Shown here: positions 8,448 to 15,117 of the stretch, in pieces
Layout of the letters: every line of letters begins with the position of its first letter
Numbering within the stretch: position 1 is the stretch's first letter
Source of the DNA: Chloroflexota bacterium
Lineage (GTDB): Bacteria; Chloroflexota; Dormibacteria; CF-121
Reading direction: 5' to 3'
DNA: 40,788 nucleotides
NCBI GenBank assembly: GCA_005882775.1
Contig: VBDY01000126.1
Coordinates: 1-40,788 of the forward strand
Notes under the pieces: model-generated
Databases searched by the model: none
Told to the model about the DNA's origin: nothing
The model's input: the letters and a program-made list of their open reading frames with translations, nothing else
Translations under genes and position numbers: made by a program

Positions 8448-9947
8448 ATGGAGGATGAACCGCAAGAGGGAGAACTCGCCCCCTTAGTCCAGAGTCCGGA
8501 ATTTTCCCGGATGGTGGACCGGTTTCAAGCGTCCACCGGCTTGCGCCTCCAGGTCTTCGACATCGAAGCGCGTCCGCTGACGCCGGTCGAGGAGTACCCG
8601 CGCTACTGCCGGATCCTTCAGGAGCGCAAAGTCTGCCCCCTTTACTTCGACAACAGCTTTCTGAAAAGGGAGCAGGAAACCATGGCGAACTGTCACGCCG
8701 GCGTCGGCCATTTCCTCGCGCCCATCCGCAACGAGAAGCAACAGCAGATCGGCGCGATGCTGAGTCCTGCCGTCAGGTACGCGCCAAACGACGTCGAGCC
8801 GCTGGCTGAGCTCGCTTTCCAGCTGAAGGTCTTCCCGGACGAGCTGATTCAGGCGGCCGAGGCTGTCCAGGAGCGGGAGGCCGAGAAGCTGCTGGGCGCC
8901 GGTGAGCTGGTGGCTGTCGGCCTGAACCTGCTGGCCGAGATGCAGGCCAAGGAGCGGGTCGCCCATGCGCTCCGCCGGCTGCAGGAGCAGGTGGCGGAAT
9001 CCAACTCCGAGATGCTCAGCCAGCACATGGTGGAGACAGTCATCTATCTGACCAGGGCCAACTACGCGCTGGTGCTGCTCATGGATGACAGCGGCTCGGA
9101 CCTGGCGTCCGCGTTTGACCAGCCGCACCCGGATCCTCTCGTCGAAGCCAAGCGCCGGCTTCTGGAGGGGATCGCGGAGTGGGTCAAGCACGCCGACCGC
9201 ACGGTGACGGTTCCGGACATCGGGAAGAGCGCCTGGTGCCGCTATCTGACGAACGAGGCCGTCAGCACCGGGAGTCTGGTCGGCCTGCCAATCTCCATGA
9301 AGGCCGCCACCGGCACCTTCGGCGCGATCGTGGTCGGCTATGACTTGCCGCGCGACGACCTCGAGGAACCTTTGAGCGCGCTCAATGAGTTCGTCACCGA
9401 GGGCCTTTACGCGATCGTGATGGGACGCAAGTTGATCCAGGCCGAACAATCCGCGGCCCGCGATAGTCAATCCGGGGCTTACAGCCGTCGCTACCTGGAA
9501 GACCTGCTTGACCGGGAGGTAAGTCGGGCCTCTCGATTCGGGAACAACCTGGCCATCGCCGTCTTCGAGATCGACGCCTATGAGGTGCTCCGCGGAAAGT
9601 ATGGGGAAGCTGGGCTGGGGCGGATTCTGCGCGAACTGGTTGCGGTGGTGAATTCGAAGACGCGCAAGGTGAACACCTTCTGCCGGATCCAGGATGGAAA
9701 GTTCTGTCTGCTGATCCCGCATGCCGACCGGGAGGTCGCCGTCAGGCTGGGTGAGCGGATCCGTCAATCCCTGGAGGAGCACCCGTTTGCCGCGAGCGCC
9801 GGAGGAGAGATCCTTCGGCTCTCACTCAACGTCGGTGTGGCGATGAGCGAGAACGGCAAGGAAGACCGGGCCGCGTTGTTCAGCGCAGCGGAGGAAAGCC
9901 TGGCCGAGGCGCGCACCGAGCGGCGGATCAGCTCCTTCAAGCCCTAG
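8448..9947 (+). CDS. PocR-domain/GAF/degenerate GGDEF signalling protein
   Basis: A 499-residue, apparently soluble sensor. Residues of about 10-170 match a PocR-type sensory domain: the cysteines in RYCRILQERKVCP (C54, C63) and the CHAG motif (C82, H83, followed by FLAPI) are the family's ligand- or metal-binding positions. A central region of about 180-330 looks like GAF. The C-terminal region of about 335-495 has the GGDEF-domain layout (SGAYSRRYLEDLL at its start), but the catalytic GG(D/E)EF is QDGKF (415-419). It should therefore not make cyclic-di-GMP; a binding or dimerisation role is more likely. It stands alone, divergent from the ABC exporter, and its 3' end overlaps the MFS gene by 11 nt. 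Confidence 0.82.
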   Translation: MEDEPQEGELAPLVQSPEFSRMVDRFQASTGLRLQVFDIEARPLTPVEEYPRYCRILQERKVCPLYFDNSFLKREQETMANCHAGVGHFLAPIRNEKQQQIGAMLSPAVRYAPNDVEPLAELAFQLKVFPDELIQAAEAVQEREAEKLLGAGELVAVGLNLLAEMQAKERVAHALRRLQEQVAESNSEMLSQHMVETVIYLTRANYALVLLMDDSGSDLASAFDQPHPDPLVEAKRRLLEGIAEWVKHADRTVTVPDIGKSAWCRYLTNEAVSTGSLVGLPISMKAATGTFGAIVVGYDLPRDDLEEPLSALNEFVTEGLYAIVMGRKLIQAEQSAARDSQSGAYSRRYLEDLLDREVSRASRFGNNLAIAVFEIDAYEVLRGKYGEAGLGRILRELVAVVNSKTRKVNTFCRIQDGKFCLLIPHADREVAVRLGERIRQSLEEHPFAASAGGEILRLSLNVGVAMSENGKEDRAALFSAAEESLAEARTERRISSFKP

Positions 9948-11112
9948 GCGGCCGGAGAAACCGGCGGCTGAGCAGGTGCGCGGCGGCGAACCCGCCGGCG
10001 GTTGCCGACAGCGCGGGTCCCAGCGTCAGCGGTCCGAGTGACTGCAGCAAGAGTCCGATCCCTGCCGGAACCAGCGCCCCTCCCGCGATCCCGACCGCGG
10101 TCTGGTATCCGATGGCCCGGGTGGTTGCGCCGGCGCCGATCAGCTCTTTCGTGACCACCGTGAACAAGGGAAAGATCGGCGCCAGAGCCAGGCCGATCAG
10201 CGGAAGCGCCACCAGGGTGGAGACCAGGGGTGGCGCTAGCCAGAAGCCAACGGCCCCGACCGCTGCCGTTCCGACGCTCAGGTCGAGCAGCCCGCGGACG
10301 CCGATCCGGTTGCCGAAAACGCCAAGCGCGATCCGGCCGCCCGCCAGCGCCGACCAGTAGAGCGAGACACCAAGGCCTGCCGCTGCTCCGCTCACCCCGC
10401 GGGCCGTGGTCAGCTCGGAGTAAGGCCACTGTCCGCTCGCGGTTTCGACTCCCACATAGAGAAAGAAAAGGGAGGCGAGCAAGGCCACCACGCCGGCGTG
10501 GTCACCGACTCGACGGTGGGTTGGCTCCTGCTCGCCCGCTGCCACGGCTGCCGGGAGCCCACCGGCTCGAAATTCTGCCCGCCGCCATATGGCCAGCGCG
10601 GCCGCCACAAAAAAGGCGGCAGCCATGACCAGGTAGGCCGGTCGCCAGGAGCCGAAGACGGCCTCAGCGCCGACGATCACCTGGGGCCCCAACGCCGCGC
10701 CCAACGCCCAGGATGCGTGCAGCCATCCGAGCAGGCGGACTCCGTGATGGATCGCGACAAACGCATTGAGAGCCGCGTCACTCGGGCCCGATCCCATGCC
10801 GATCATGAGCGCGGCTAGTAGCGCCATCCACCATTGAGTGGCCACCGCGAGCAGGAGCAACCCGAGCGCTGCGATCGCGGACATCACTGCGATCAGGGTG
10901 GGTAGGCCCAGCCGGTCGCTCAGCGCCCCGGTCCAGGCGGTCGATAGCAGGAAGCCAAGCGTGGCCAGCGTCAGGAGCAGCCCCAGCCCGGCGAGCGGCG
11001 CTCCGAACGAAGTGCGCATGTGAGGCCAGGCGACGCCGAGGCTGCCTGCCGGTAGCCCGAGCACGACGAAAATCCCAAGCGGTAACAGGACTGGTTGGGC
11101 CCGCGCTCTCAT
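9937..11112 (-). CDS. MFS transporter
   Basis: A 391-residue major facilitator with about 12 hydrophobic segments. The loop between segments 2 and 3 carries GALSDRLGLPTLI, a recognisable version of the family's G-x3-D-R-x-G motif. Homology to a specific subfamily is not clear to me. The open frame runs upstream to 11637, but that part is arginine- and serine-rich, non-hydrophobic and lies across the opposite-strand gene, so I start at the ATG at 11112, directly before the first membrane helix. TACAGT 9 nt upstream supports this start and suggests a leaderless transcript. It is divergent from the secretion-like module, with 124 bp between starts. Confidence 0.85.
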   Translation of the reverse strand: MRARAQPVLLPLGIFVVLGLPAGSLGVAWPHMRTSFGAPLAGLGLLLTLATLGFLLSTAWTGALSDRLGLPTLIAVMSAIAALGLLLLAVATQWWMALLAALMIGMGSGPSDAALNAFVAIHHGVRLLGWLHASWALGAALGPQVIVGAEAVFGSWRPAYLVMAAAFFVAAALAIWRRAEFRAGGLPAAVAAGEQEPTHRRVGDHAGVVALLASLFFLYVGVETASGQWPYSELTTARGVSGAAAGLGVSLYWSALAGGRIALGVFGNRIGVRGLLDLSVGTAAVGAVGFWLAPPLVSTLVALPLIGLALAPIFPLFTVVTKELIGAGATTRAIGYQTAVGIAGGALVPAGIGLLLQSLGPLTLGPALSATAGGFAAAHLLSRRFLRPPRA

Positions 11113-11121
11113 AGATCGACC

Positions 11122-11127
11122 ACTGTA
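11122..11127 (-). promoter_or_regulatory. Candidate -10 (TACAGT) for the MFS gene
   Basis: TACAGT on the minus strand lies 9 nt before the ATG at 11112, the same distance seen at other likely leaderless genes here. The -35 region is poor. Confidence 0.35.
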
Positions 11128-11164
11128 TCCGCCGGATGATCCGACTCTCCTGGATCTCATCGTC

Positions 11165-11185
11165 TTGACAAATACACAGATTTGT
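11165..11185 (+). promoter_or_regulatory. Promoter -35 with overlapping palindromic operator
   Basis: A perfect TTGACA (11165-11170) precedes the secretion-like module. It overlaps an exact 6-bp inverted repeat, ACAAAT and ATTTGT (11168-11173 and 11180-11185), separated by 6 bp. A dimeric repressor of TetR or MarR type bound here would cover the -35 and spacer. The -10 is weak (CACTCT at 11188-11193, spacer 17). The site also lies upstream of the divergent MFS gene, so one regulator could control both. Confidence 0.45.
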
Positions 11186-11236
11186 GGCACTCTATCCCGG
11201 CCAACAGCTCGGCTGCTCGATTGAAGGAAGGGGAAG

Positions 11237-11620
11237 ATGCCGCAAACCTGGAAGCTCGTCCTGATCGGCGGAGAGGTGACGGTGCTGGCAGCCTTCACCG
11301 GGCTGGGCCTGCACCTGGTCATGCAGCCGCACCGGTTTGTGATGGCGCCGCCTCCCCTGCTGATTCCGGCCGGCCGGGCGGCAGCCGCGCCGGGTTCGTC
11401 GGTGACCGCGCCGGGATCGCCGGTGGTAGCGCCTGGTCGCACGTCCCCGAGCCCCGCGGCGAGAGGCCGGATCGCCCTGACTCCAGACCTCTTTTCAAAG
11501 TTTGGTGAGCAGGACCGCGGACTGATGAATAGCCAGTGGGACATCCTGCGGCGGCTGATGGGCGCCATGGAGAAGTACCTGGCACACAAGGTGATCCCGG
11601 GCATGGAAGGCCGCCGCTGA
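11237..11620 (+). CDS. Small membrane-anchored protein, first gene of secretion-like module
   Basis: A 127-residue protein with one hydrophobic segment at about 7-29 (uncleaved signal anchor), a low-complexity linker rich in Ala, Pro, Gly and Ser from about 36 to 80, and a predicted helical C-terminal part ending in basic residues. I recognise no family. The topology (short cytosolic end, one helix, flexible external linker, small domain) would suit an accessory subunit of an envelope-spanning machine. Its stop codon shares one base with the next start (TGATG), so the two are translationally coupled. The start has a GGAAGGGGAAG purine tract just upstream, a plausible ribosome site. The gene sits directly after the TTGACA promoter. 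Confidence 0.7.
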   Translation: MPQTWKLVLIGGEVTVLAAFTGLGLHLVMQPHRFVMAPPPLLIPAGRAAAAPGSSVTAPGSPVVAPGRTSPSPAARGRIALTPDLFSKFGEQDRGLMNSQWDILRRLMGAMEKYLAHKVIPGMEGRR

Positions 11621-11850
11621 TGGATCAGCTCAAACACCTGATCGAGGTCTGGACCGGCTACGGCCAGGGTCTTGCCGGGAGCATCGGCGCGCTGGCGTTT
11701 GTCTTCGCCTTCATCTGGAAGATGATCGCGATCGAGCCGCGCAGCGTCATGGAGGCAAAGCGCTGGATCGGCCGGATCGTGTTCGGAACCATTGGGGTGG
11801 AAATGGCCGGCCTCCTGGTCCGGGTCCTGGTCGACTCGGTCAATCGCTGA
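11620..11850 (+). CDS. VirB2/TrbC-like small two-helix membrane protein
   Basis: A 76-residue protein with two hydrophobic segments (about 15-35 and 50-70) joined by a short charged loop (EPRSVMEAKRW). This hairpin topology and size are those of mature VirB2/TrbC-type conjugative pilins. Sequence identity with that family is too low to claim from inspection, so the call rests on topology and on the TrbL/VirB6-like neighbour. Unlike many pilins it lacks a long cleavable signal peptide. The ATG at 11620 overlaps the preceding stop codon by one base; an upstream in-frame ATG would add 28 unlikely residues. The next gene starts 22 nt downstream. Confidence 0.6.
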   Translation: MDQLKHLIEVWTGYGQGLAGSIGALAFVFAFIWKMIAIEPRSVMEAKRWIGRIVFGTIGVEMAGLLVRVLVDSVNR

Positions 11851-11872
11851 GCGCCGGTGAGCCTTTCAGGCC

Positions 11873-12751
11873 GTGCTAGAGATCTTCTCCAGCCTCCTCA
11901 GCGGCTTCCTCGATCACGTCATCAACGACGTTCGCGGCTCTGTGGCGGGATATGCGGAGACCTACCTGCTCAGCACGCACGACCTCTCTCGGGGCGGCGC
12001 CCAGGCACTCACCTCCGACCCGGCTCTCCAGGCCATGTATCACCTCACCCTGGGCATATCCGACGCCCTGCTGGTGCTGGTCTACGTCTGGGCATTTCTG
12101 CGGAGCATGTGGGAACGCGGCTTTCGGCCGCACTACACGCTCAAAGTCATGCTCCCCAGGACCATGGCTGCCATCGCCCTGGCGCATTTCGGCCTGCTAT
12201 TCGGTCAGATGGCGATCGACCTCAACAACGTGCTGGTGCACGCGGCCTGGACGACCCCCCTCCAAACCGGGCCCGGGCCGGCCGCCGCTTTCCCCTGGCA
12301 TTTCGCCCTGGACAATCCCTTCGGGTTTCCGCTGTTTCAGCTGGCGGTCCGGCTGGCGATCGTGGTGATGATCAGCATCCTCGCCCTGACCTACGTGATC
12401 CGGTTTGCCCTGCTCTCGGTACTCCTGGCCATCGCGCCTCTGGCGGCACTCTGTCTCATCCTCCCGGAGACCAAGAACTACGCCCGCAGCTGGACCCGTC
12501 TGTTCCTGATCACTGTGTTCATGCAGTTTGTCCAGGTCCTGATCCTGCGGTTCGCCAGCCTGTTTTCCAGCGACCTCAGCGGTAGCGTCATGCAGGCTCT
12601 CTATGGGCTGGCCGTCCTCTACCTGGTGCTAAAGGTGCCGGGCTTGATGAACGCCTCGGCCCACCTGGAATCGAAAGCCCAGCACCTGGCCGAGTCAACC
12701 GCCAAGCGAGCAATCAAGACTGCGGTCGGCACCCACCGGGCGGGATCGTGA
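11873..12751 (+). CDS. VirB6/TrbL-like polytopic membrane protein
   Basis: A 292-residue protein with about six hydrophobic segments. The central stretch YVIRFALLSVLLAIAPLA, followed by polar ETKNYARSWTR and the helix FLITVFMQFVQVLIL, is the pattern of TrbL/VirB6 inner-membrane channel proteins: a helix ending in AP-L-A, then a conserved tryptophan loop, then a glutamine-containing helix. In type IV secretion systems this subunit forms part of the inner-membrane translocation path. The C-terminus after about 255 is a cytosolic charged tail. The start is GTG at 11873. The following peptidase gene overlaps the stop by 4 nt (GTGA). No VirB4 or VirD4 ATPase is encoded nearby. Confidence 0.7.
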   Translation: MLEIFSSLLSGFLDHVINDVRGSVAGYAETYLLSTHDLSRGGAQALTSDPALQAMYHLTLGISDALLVLVYVWAFLRSMWERGFRPHYTLKVMLPRTMAAIALAHFGLLFGQMAIDLNNVLVHAAWTTPLQTGPGPAAAFPWHFALDNPFGFPLFQLAVRLAIVVMISILALTYVIRFALLSVLLAIAPLAALCLILPETKNYARSWTRLFLITVFMQFVQVLILRFASLFSSDLSGSVMQALYGLAVLYLVLKVPGLMNASAHLESKAQHLAESTAKRAIKTAVGTHRAGS

Positions 12752-13323
12752 GCCTGGTCACCTATCGCGGCTTCCTGCTCGCCTGGTCATTCAGAAAGCC
12801 GCTGGTGATTGCCTGCCTGGTGTTGCTTGGCCTTCCCCTCCTCTTCGCCGCCATGCTCACCGCTGGCGCCGGCACGGGTGCGCCGATCGGTTCCATCGCT
12901 CTCCCCGTCCACGGTGCCGTCCTGACGCAGCCCTTCGGGTGCACCAGCTACGAGCGAGAGCCGTGGTCCGAGCAGTGCCCTGAGCACCATTTCCACAGCG
13001 GCATCGACCTGGCGGCCGCGTTGAAGACGCCGGTCTACGCCGCCACCCCGGGCACCGCCTACGTCGCCCGCGAGCGTGGTGGCTATGGGCTCTACGTCGT
13101 GATCCTGCGTGATCCAGGCTTCAGCACCCTTTACGGCCACCTCTACTTTCCGCTCGTGGGCACCGGCGGCCAGGTAGTGACCGGACAGGTGATCGGATTG
13201 ATGGGCTCCTCCGGGAACAGCAGCGGCCCTCACCTCCACTTCGAAGTCCGCCTGGGCGGGCTTCCCGCCGATCCGATCCCGCTGCTGCCGGCGGGCGGCT
13301 GGGGAGGTGATGCCCGCGGCTGA
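12748..13323 (+). CDS. Membrane-anchored M23 (LytM) peptidase
   Basis: A 191-residue peptidoglycan endopeptidase of the M23 family. One hydrophobic segment at about 18-40 anchors or exports it. The catalytic domain runs from about 50 to 180. Zinc ligands are visible in HFHSGIDLAA (the H and D of HSGID) and in GPHLHFEVR (HxH), and YGHLY matches the conserved catalytic-histidine region. It would cut cell-wall cross-links, here plausibly to open a path for the secretion-like complex encoded just upstream, as VirB1-type hydrolases do in conjugation systems. It starts with GTG overlapping the previous stop codon by 4 nt. The SSB gene follows after 36 nt. Confidence 0.88.
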   Translation: MSLVTYRGFLLAWSFRKPLVIACLVLLGLPLLFAAMLTAGAGTGAPIGSIALPVHGAVLTQPFGCTSYEREPWSEQCPEHHFHSGIDLAAALKTPVYAATPGTAYVARERGGYGLYVVILRDPGFSTLYGHLYFPLVGTGGQVVTGQVIGLMGSSGNSSGPHLHFEVRLGGLPADPIPLLPAGGWGGDARG

Positions 13324-13347
13324 GCGACCTGTCCATTTCGTGAATTG

Positions 13348-13353
13348 AAGGAG
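13348..13353 (+). promoter_or_regulatory. Ribosome binding site that fixes the SSB start
   Basis: AAGGAG ends 6 nt before the ATG at 13360. This supports that ATG over an in-frame TTG 15 nt upstream. Confidence 0.75.
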
Positions 13354-13359
13354 TGTCTG

Positions 13360-13743
13360 ATGGTCAACCGCGTACATCTGATAGGAAGGCTGACTCGGGA
13401 TCCGGAGATCGTTACCAGCCCGAAGGGCTTGAGCATCGCCAAGCTTCGGCTGGCCACCAACAGCTACGGTCGGGACGAGGACGGCAATCGCACCGAGGAC
13501 GTCCAGTACCACTCTCTGGTCGCGTTTGGCCGGCTGGCCGGCGTCTGCCAGGAATACCTGAGCCGGGGAAAGCTCATCTATGTAGAGGGCAAGCTGCGGA
13601 GCAAGGAGTGGGACGGCAAGGACGGGTTTCGACGATACACCACCGAGGTGGTGATCGACTTCATGCAGATCCTGAGCCCGAAGAACGAGGGGAACACCGA
13701 AGAGATAGCGCCCGAGCCTGCCGCCGAACCCGTGAGCGCCTGA
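13360..13743 (+). CDS. ssb: Single-stranded DNA-binding protein lacking the acidic C-terminal tip
   Basis: A 127-residue SSB with the full OB fold: the start VNRVHLIGRLTRDPE, the LATNSYG strand and W/F-containing DNA-contact strands (EYLSRGKLIYVEGKLRSKEW). It binds single-stranded DNA as a tetramer. The C-terminal tail is short (about 20 residues) and ends PEPAAEPVSA, so it lacks the DD-x-P-F tip through which housekeeping SSBs recruit partners. It sits in the secretion-like module and not next to rpsF/rpsR. The ribosomal L9 and dnaB genes, often near ssb, are about 13 kb downstream without one. That context suggests an accessory SSB for transferred DNA, although it could be the only copy. 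Confidence 0.9.
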   Translation: MVNRVHLIGRLTRDPEIVTSPKGLSIAKLRLATNSYGRDEDGNRTEDVQYHSLVAFGRLAGVCQEYLSRGKLIYVEGKLRSKEWDGKDGFRRYTTEVVIDFMQILSPKNEGNTEEIAPEPAAEPVSA

Positions 13744-13751
13744 GGGGCGCC

Positions 13752-13901
13752 ATGATAAACACGAGCAACCTGCCCGAACCGCATCCGGACGACGACGACG
13801 ATGGACCGTACGACGAAACCGAGGCCGAGCTCGTTCGCTGGAACAACCCGCTTCGGCCGGAGGACTGGCTGGACAGCTACCAGGAGGCTTCGCTCTACTG
13901 A
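13752..13901 (+). CDS. Very acidic 49-residue protein
   Basis: An ATG at 13752, 8 nt after the SSB stop and preceded by GAGGGG, opens a 49-codon frame. The product has 14 acidic residues, including a run of five aspartates at 13-17, against two arginines, plus an aromatic C-terminal half (W30, W39, Y43, Y49). No family is recognised. Position, ribosome-site-like context and a strong terminator directly after its stop support a real last gene of the operon. A partner for the tipless SSB or a DNA-mimic role is speculation. Confidence 0.6.
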   Translation: MINTSNLPEPHPDDDDDGPYDETEAELVRWNNPLRPEDWLDSYQEASLY

Positions 13902-13905
13902 ACAC

Positions 13906-13956
13906 GGGGACCGCGCCAGAGAGACAGCCTCCGGCTGGGCGCGGCCCTCGTCTTTT
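13906..13956 (+). terminator. Rho-independent terminator of the secretion-like/ssb operon
   Basis: An 11-bp stem pairs GGGG(A)CCGCGCC (13906-13917) with GGCGCGGCCCT (13938-13948), with one bulged A. The loop contains a small AGCC/GGCT hairpin. The tail is TCTTTT at 13951-13956. It begins 5 nt after the stop of the 49-residue gene. Confidence 0.75.
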
Positions 13957-13972
13957 GGCCCGCTTCACTCGC

Positions 13973-13978
13973 TAGAAT
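13973..13978 (+). promoter_or_regulatory. Candidate -10 (TAGAAT) for ychF-lipM
   Basis: TAGAAT lies between the terminator and the ychF ATG at 14020, predicting a leader of about 35 nt. No strong -35 is seen. Confidence 0.35.
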
Positions 13979-14019
13979 CGTCGGGCGTTGCTCTGGCAGG
14001 ATACGCGCGTATTTAGTCG

Positions 14020-15117
14020 ATGACGCTCGGGGTGGGCATCGTGGGCCTGCCCAACGTGGGCAAGACCACGCTGTTCAACGCCCTCACCAGAGCGGGTGCC
14101 GGGGTGGCCAGCTACGCCTTCAGCACGGTCGAGCCGAACACGGCCATGGTCGAGGTTCCCGATCCACGACTGTCAGTGCTGGCCCGGATGTATCAACCGA
14201 AAAAGATCACGCCCACCGTCATGAAGTTCGTAGATGTGGCCGGTCTGGTCCAGGGCGCGAGCCGCGGCGAGGGCATGGGCAACCTGTTTCTGTCCCAGAT
14301 CCGGGAGCTCGATGCGCTGGCCATGGTGGTTAGATGTTTTCAGGACCCCAACGTCCAGCACGTATCCCAGGGGCTCGATCCACAGCGCGATATTGAGATG
14401 GTCAACCTAGAGCTGGCTCTCGCCGACCTGGATGTCGTCAACAAGCGCCGAGATAAGATCGCGGGCACCGCCCGTTTCAAGCCCGGGGCGAAGGAGCAGG
14501 ACGAGCTGGGTGTGCTCGACCGGCTTGCCGCCCACCTGGATGCCGGCCAACCGATCCGAAGCGTGAGCCTGCAGCCGGAAGAGAGCCGGATGATGAGGAG
14601 CTTTTCCTTTCTGACTGCGAAGCCGATCCTCTACGTGGCGAACATCGGGGAGGACCAGATCGGGAAGAACACGCCAGAGCTGGCGGCAGTGAACGCGGCC
14701 GCGAGTGCTGCGGGCACCCAGGTGATCGTGCTGTCCGCCCGTCTCGAGGCCGAGATTCGCGAACTGCCTGACGAGGAGGCGGCTGCATTCCTCGAGGATG
14801 CCGGCCTCAAGGAGCCGGCCCTCGATGCGTTCATCCATGAGGCCTATAGGTCGCTGAACCTGCTCACCTTCCTGACGGCGGGCGAGAGCGAGGTGCGTGC
14901 CTGGACGGTCCGTCAGGGTGCCCGCGCACCCGAGGCGGCGGGTGTCATCCACAGCGACTTCGAACGCGGTTTCATCAAGGCTGAGATCGTCGCCTTCGAT
15001 GAGCTGTCCGCCTCGGGTTCATACCCCGCCGCCAGGGATCGAGGCAAGGTCCGGCTCGAGGGCAAGGACTACTTGATGAAGGATGGGGACGTCGTGCTCT
15101 TCCGGTTCAATGTCTGA
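14020..15117 (+). CDS. ychF: Obg-family ATPase YchF
   Basis: A 365-residue YchF, the universally conserved P-loop NTPase that binds ATP in preference to GTP and associates with ribosomes, with a role in oxidative-stress response. G1 is GLPNVGKTT near residues 8-16. The G3 region is FVDVAGLVQGAS. The G4 region is YVANIGED: an N-x-x-E replaces the GTP-selective N-K-x-D, which is the hallmark of YchF. The C-terminal TGS-like domain ends with AYGS-type residues and the usual LMKDGDVVLFRFNV. Length and ends match the family. The start is ATG at 14020. The last 8 nt overlap the lipM start, so the two are probably coupled. Confidence 0.95.
   Translation: MTLGVGIVGLPNVGKTTLFNALTRAGAGVASYAFSTVEPNTAMVEVPDPRLSVLARMYQPKKITPTVMKFVDVAGLVQGASRGEGMGNLFLSQIRELDALAMVVRCFQDPNVQHVSQGLDPQRDIEMVNLELALADLDVVNKRRDKIAGTARFKPGAKEQDELGVLDRLAAHLDAGQPIRSVSLQPEESRMMRSFSFLTAKPILYVANIGEDQIGKNTPELAAVNAAASAAGTQVIVLSARLEAEIRELPDEEAAAFLEDAGLKEPALDAFIHEAYRSLNLLTFLTAGESEVRAWTVRQGARAPEAAGVIHSDFERGFIKAEIVAFDELSASGSYPAARDRGKVRLEGKDYLMKDGDVVLFRFNV

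Noticed and set aside
8484-9782. A 432-codon open frame on the minus strand opposite the PocR/GGDEF gene
   Set aside because: It mirrors the sensor gene, whose domains are recognisable; its own translation has no motif and a composition typical of antisense frames in GC-rich DNA.
11184-11200. TGGCAC resembling half of a sigma-54 promoter
   Set aside because: The -12 GC element is missing at the required spacing, and a perfect sigma-70-type TTGACA lies beside it.
11113-11637. Upstream extension of the MFS gene to 566 residues
   Set aside because: The added residues are basic and low in hydrophobic content, cover the opposite-strand gene at 11237, and precede a better start at 11112.
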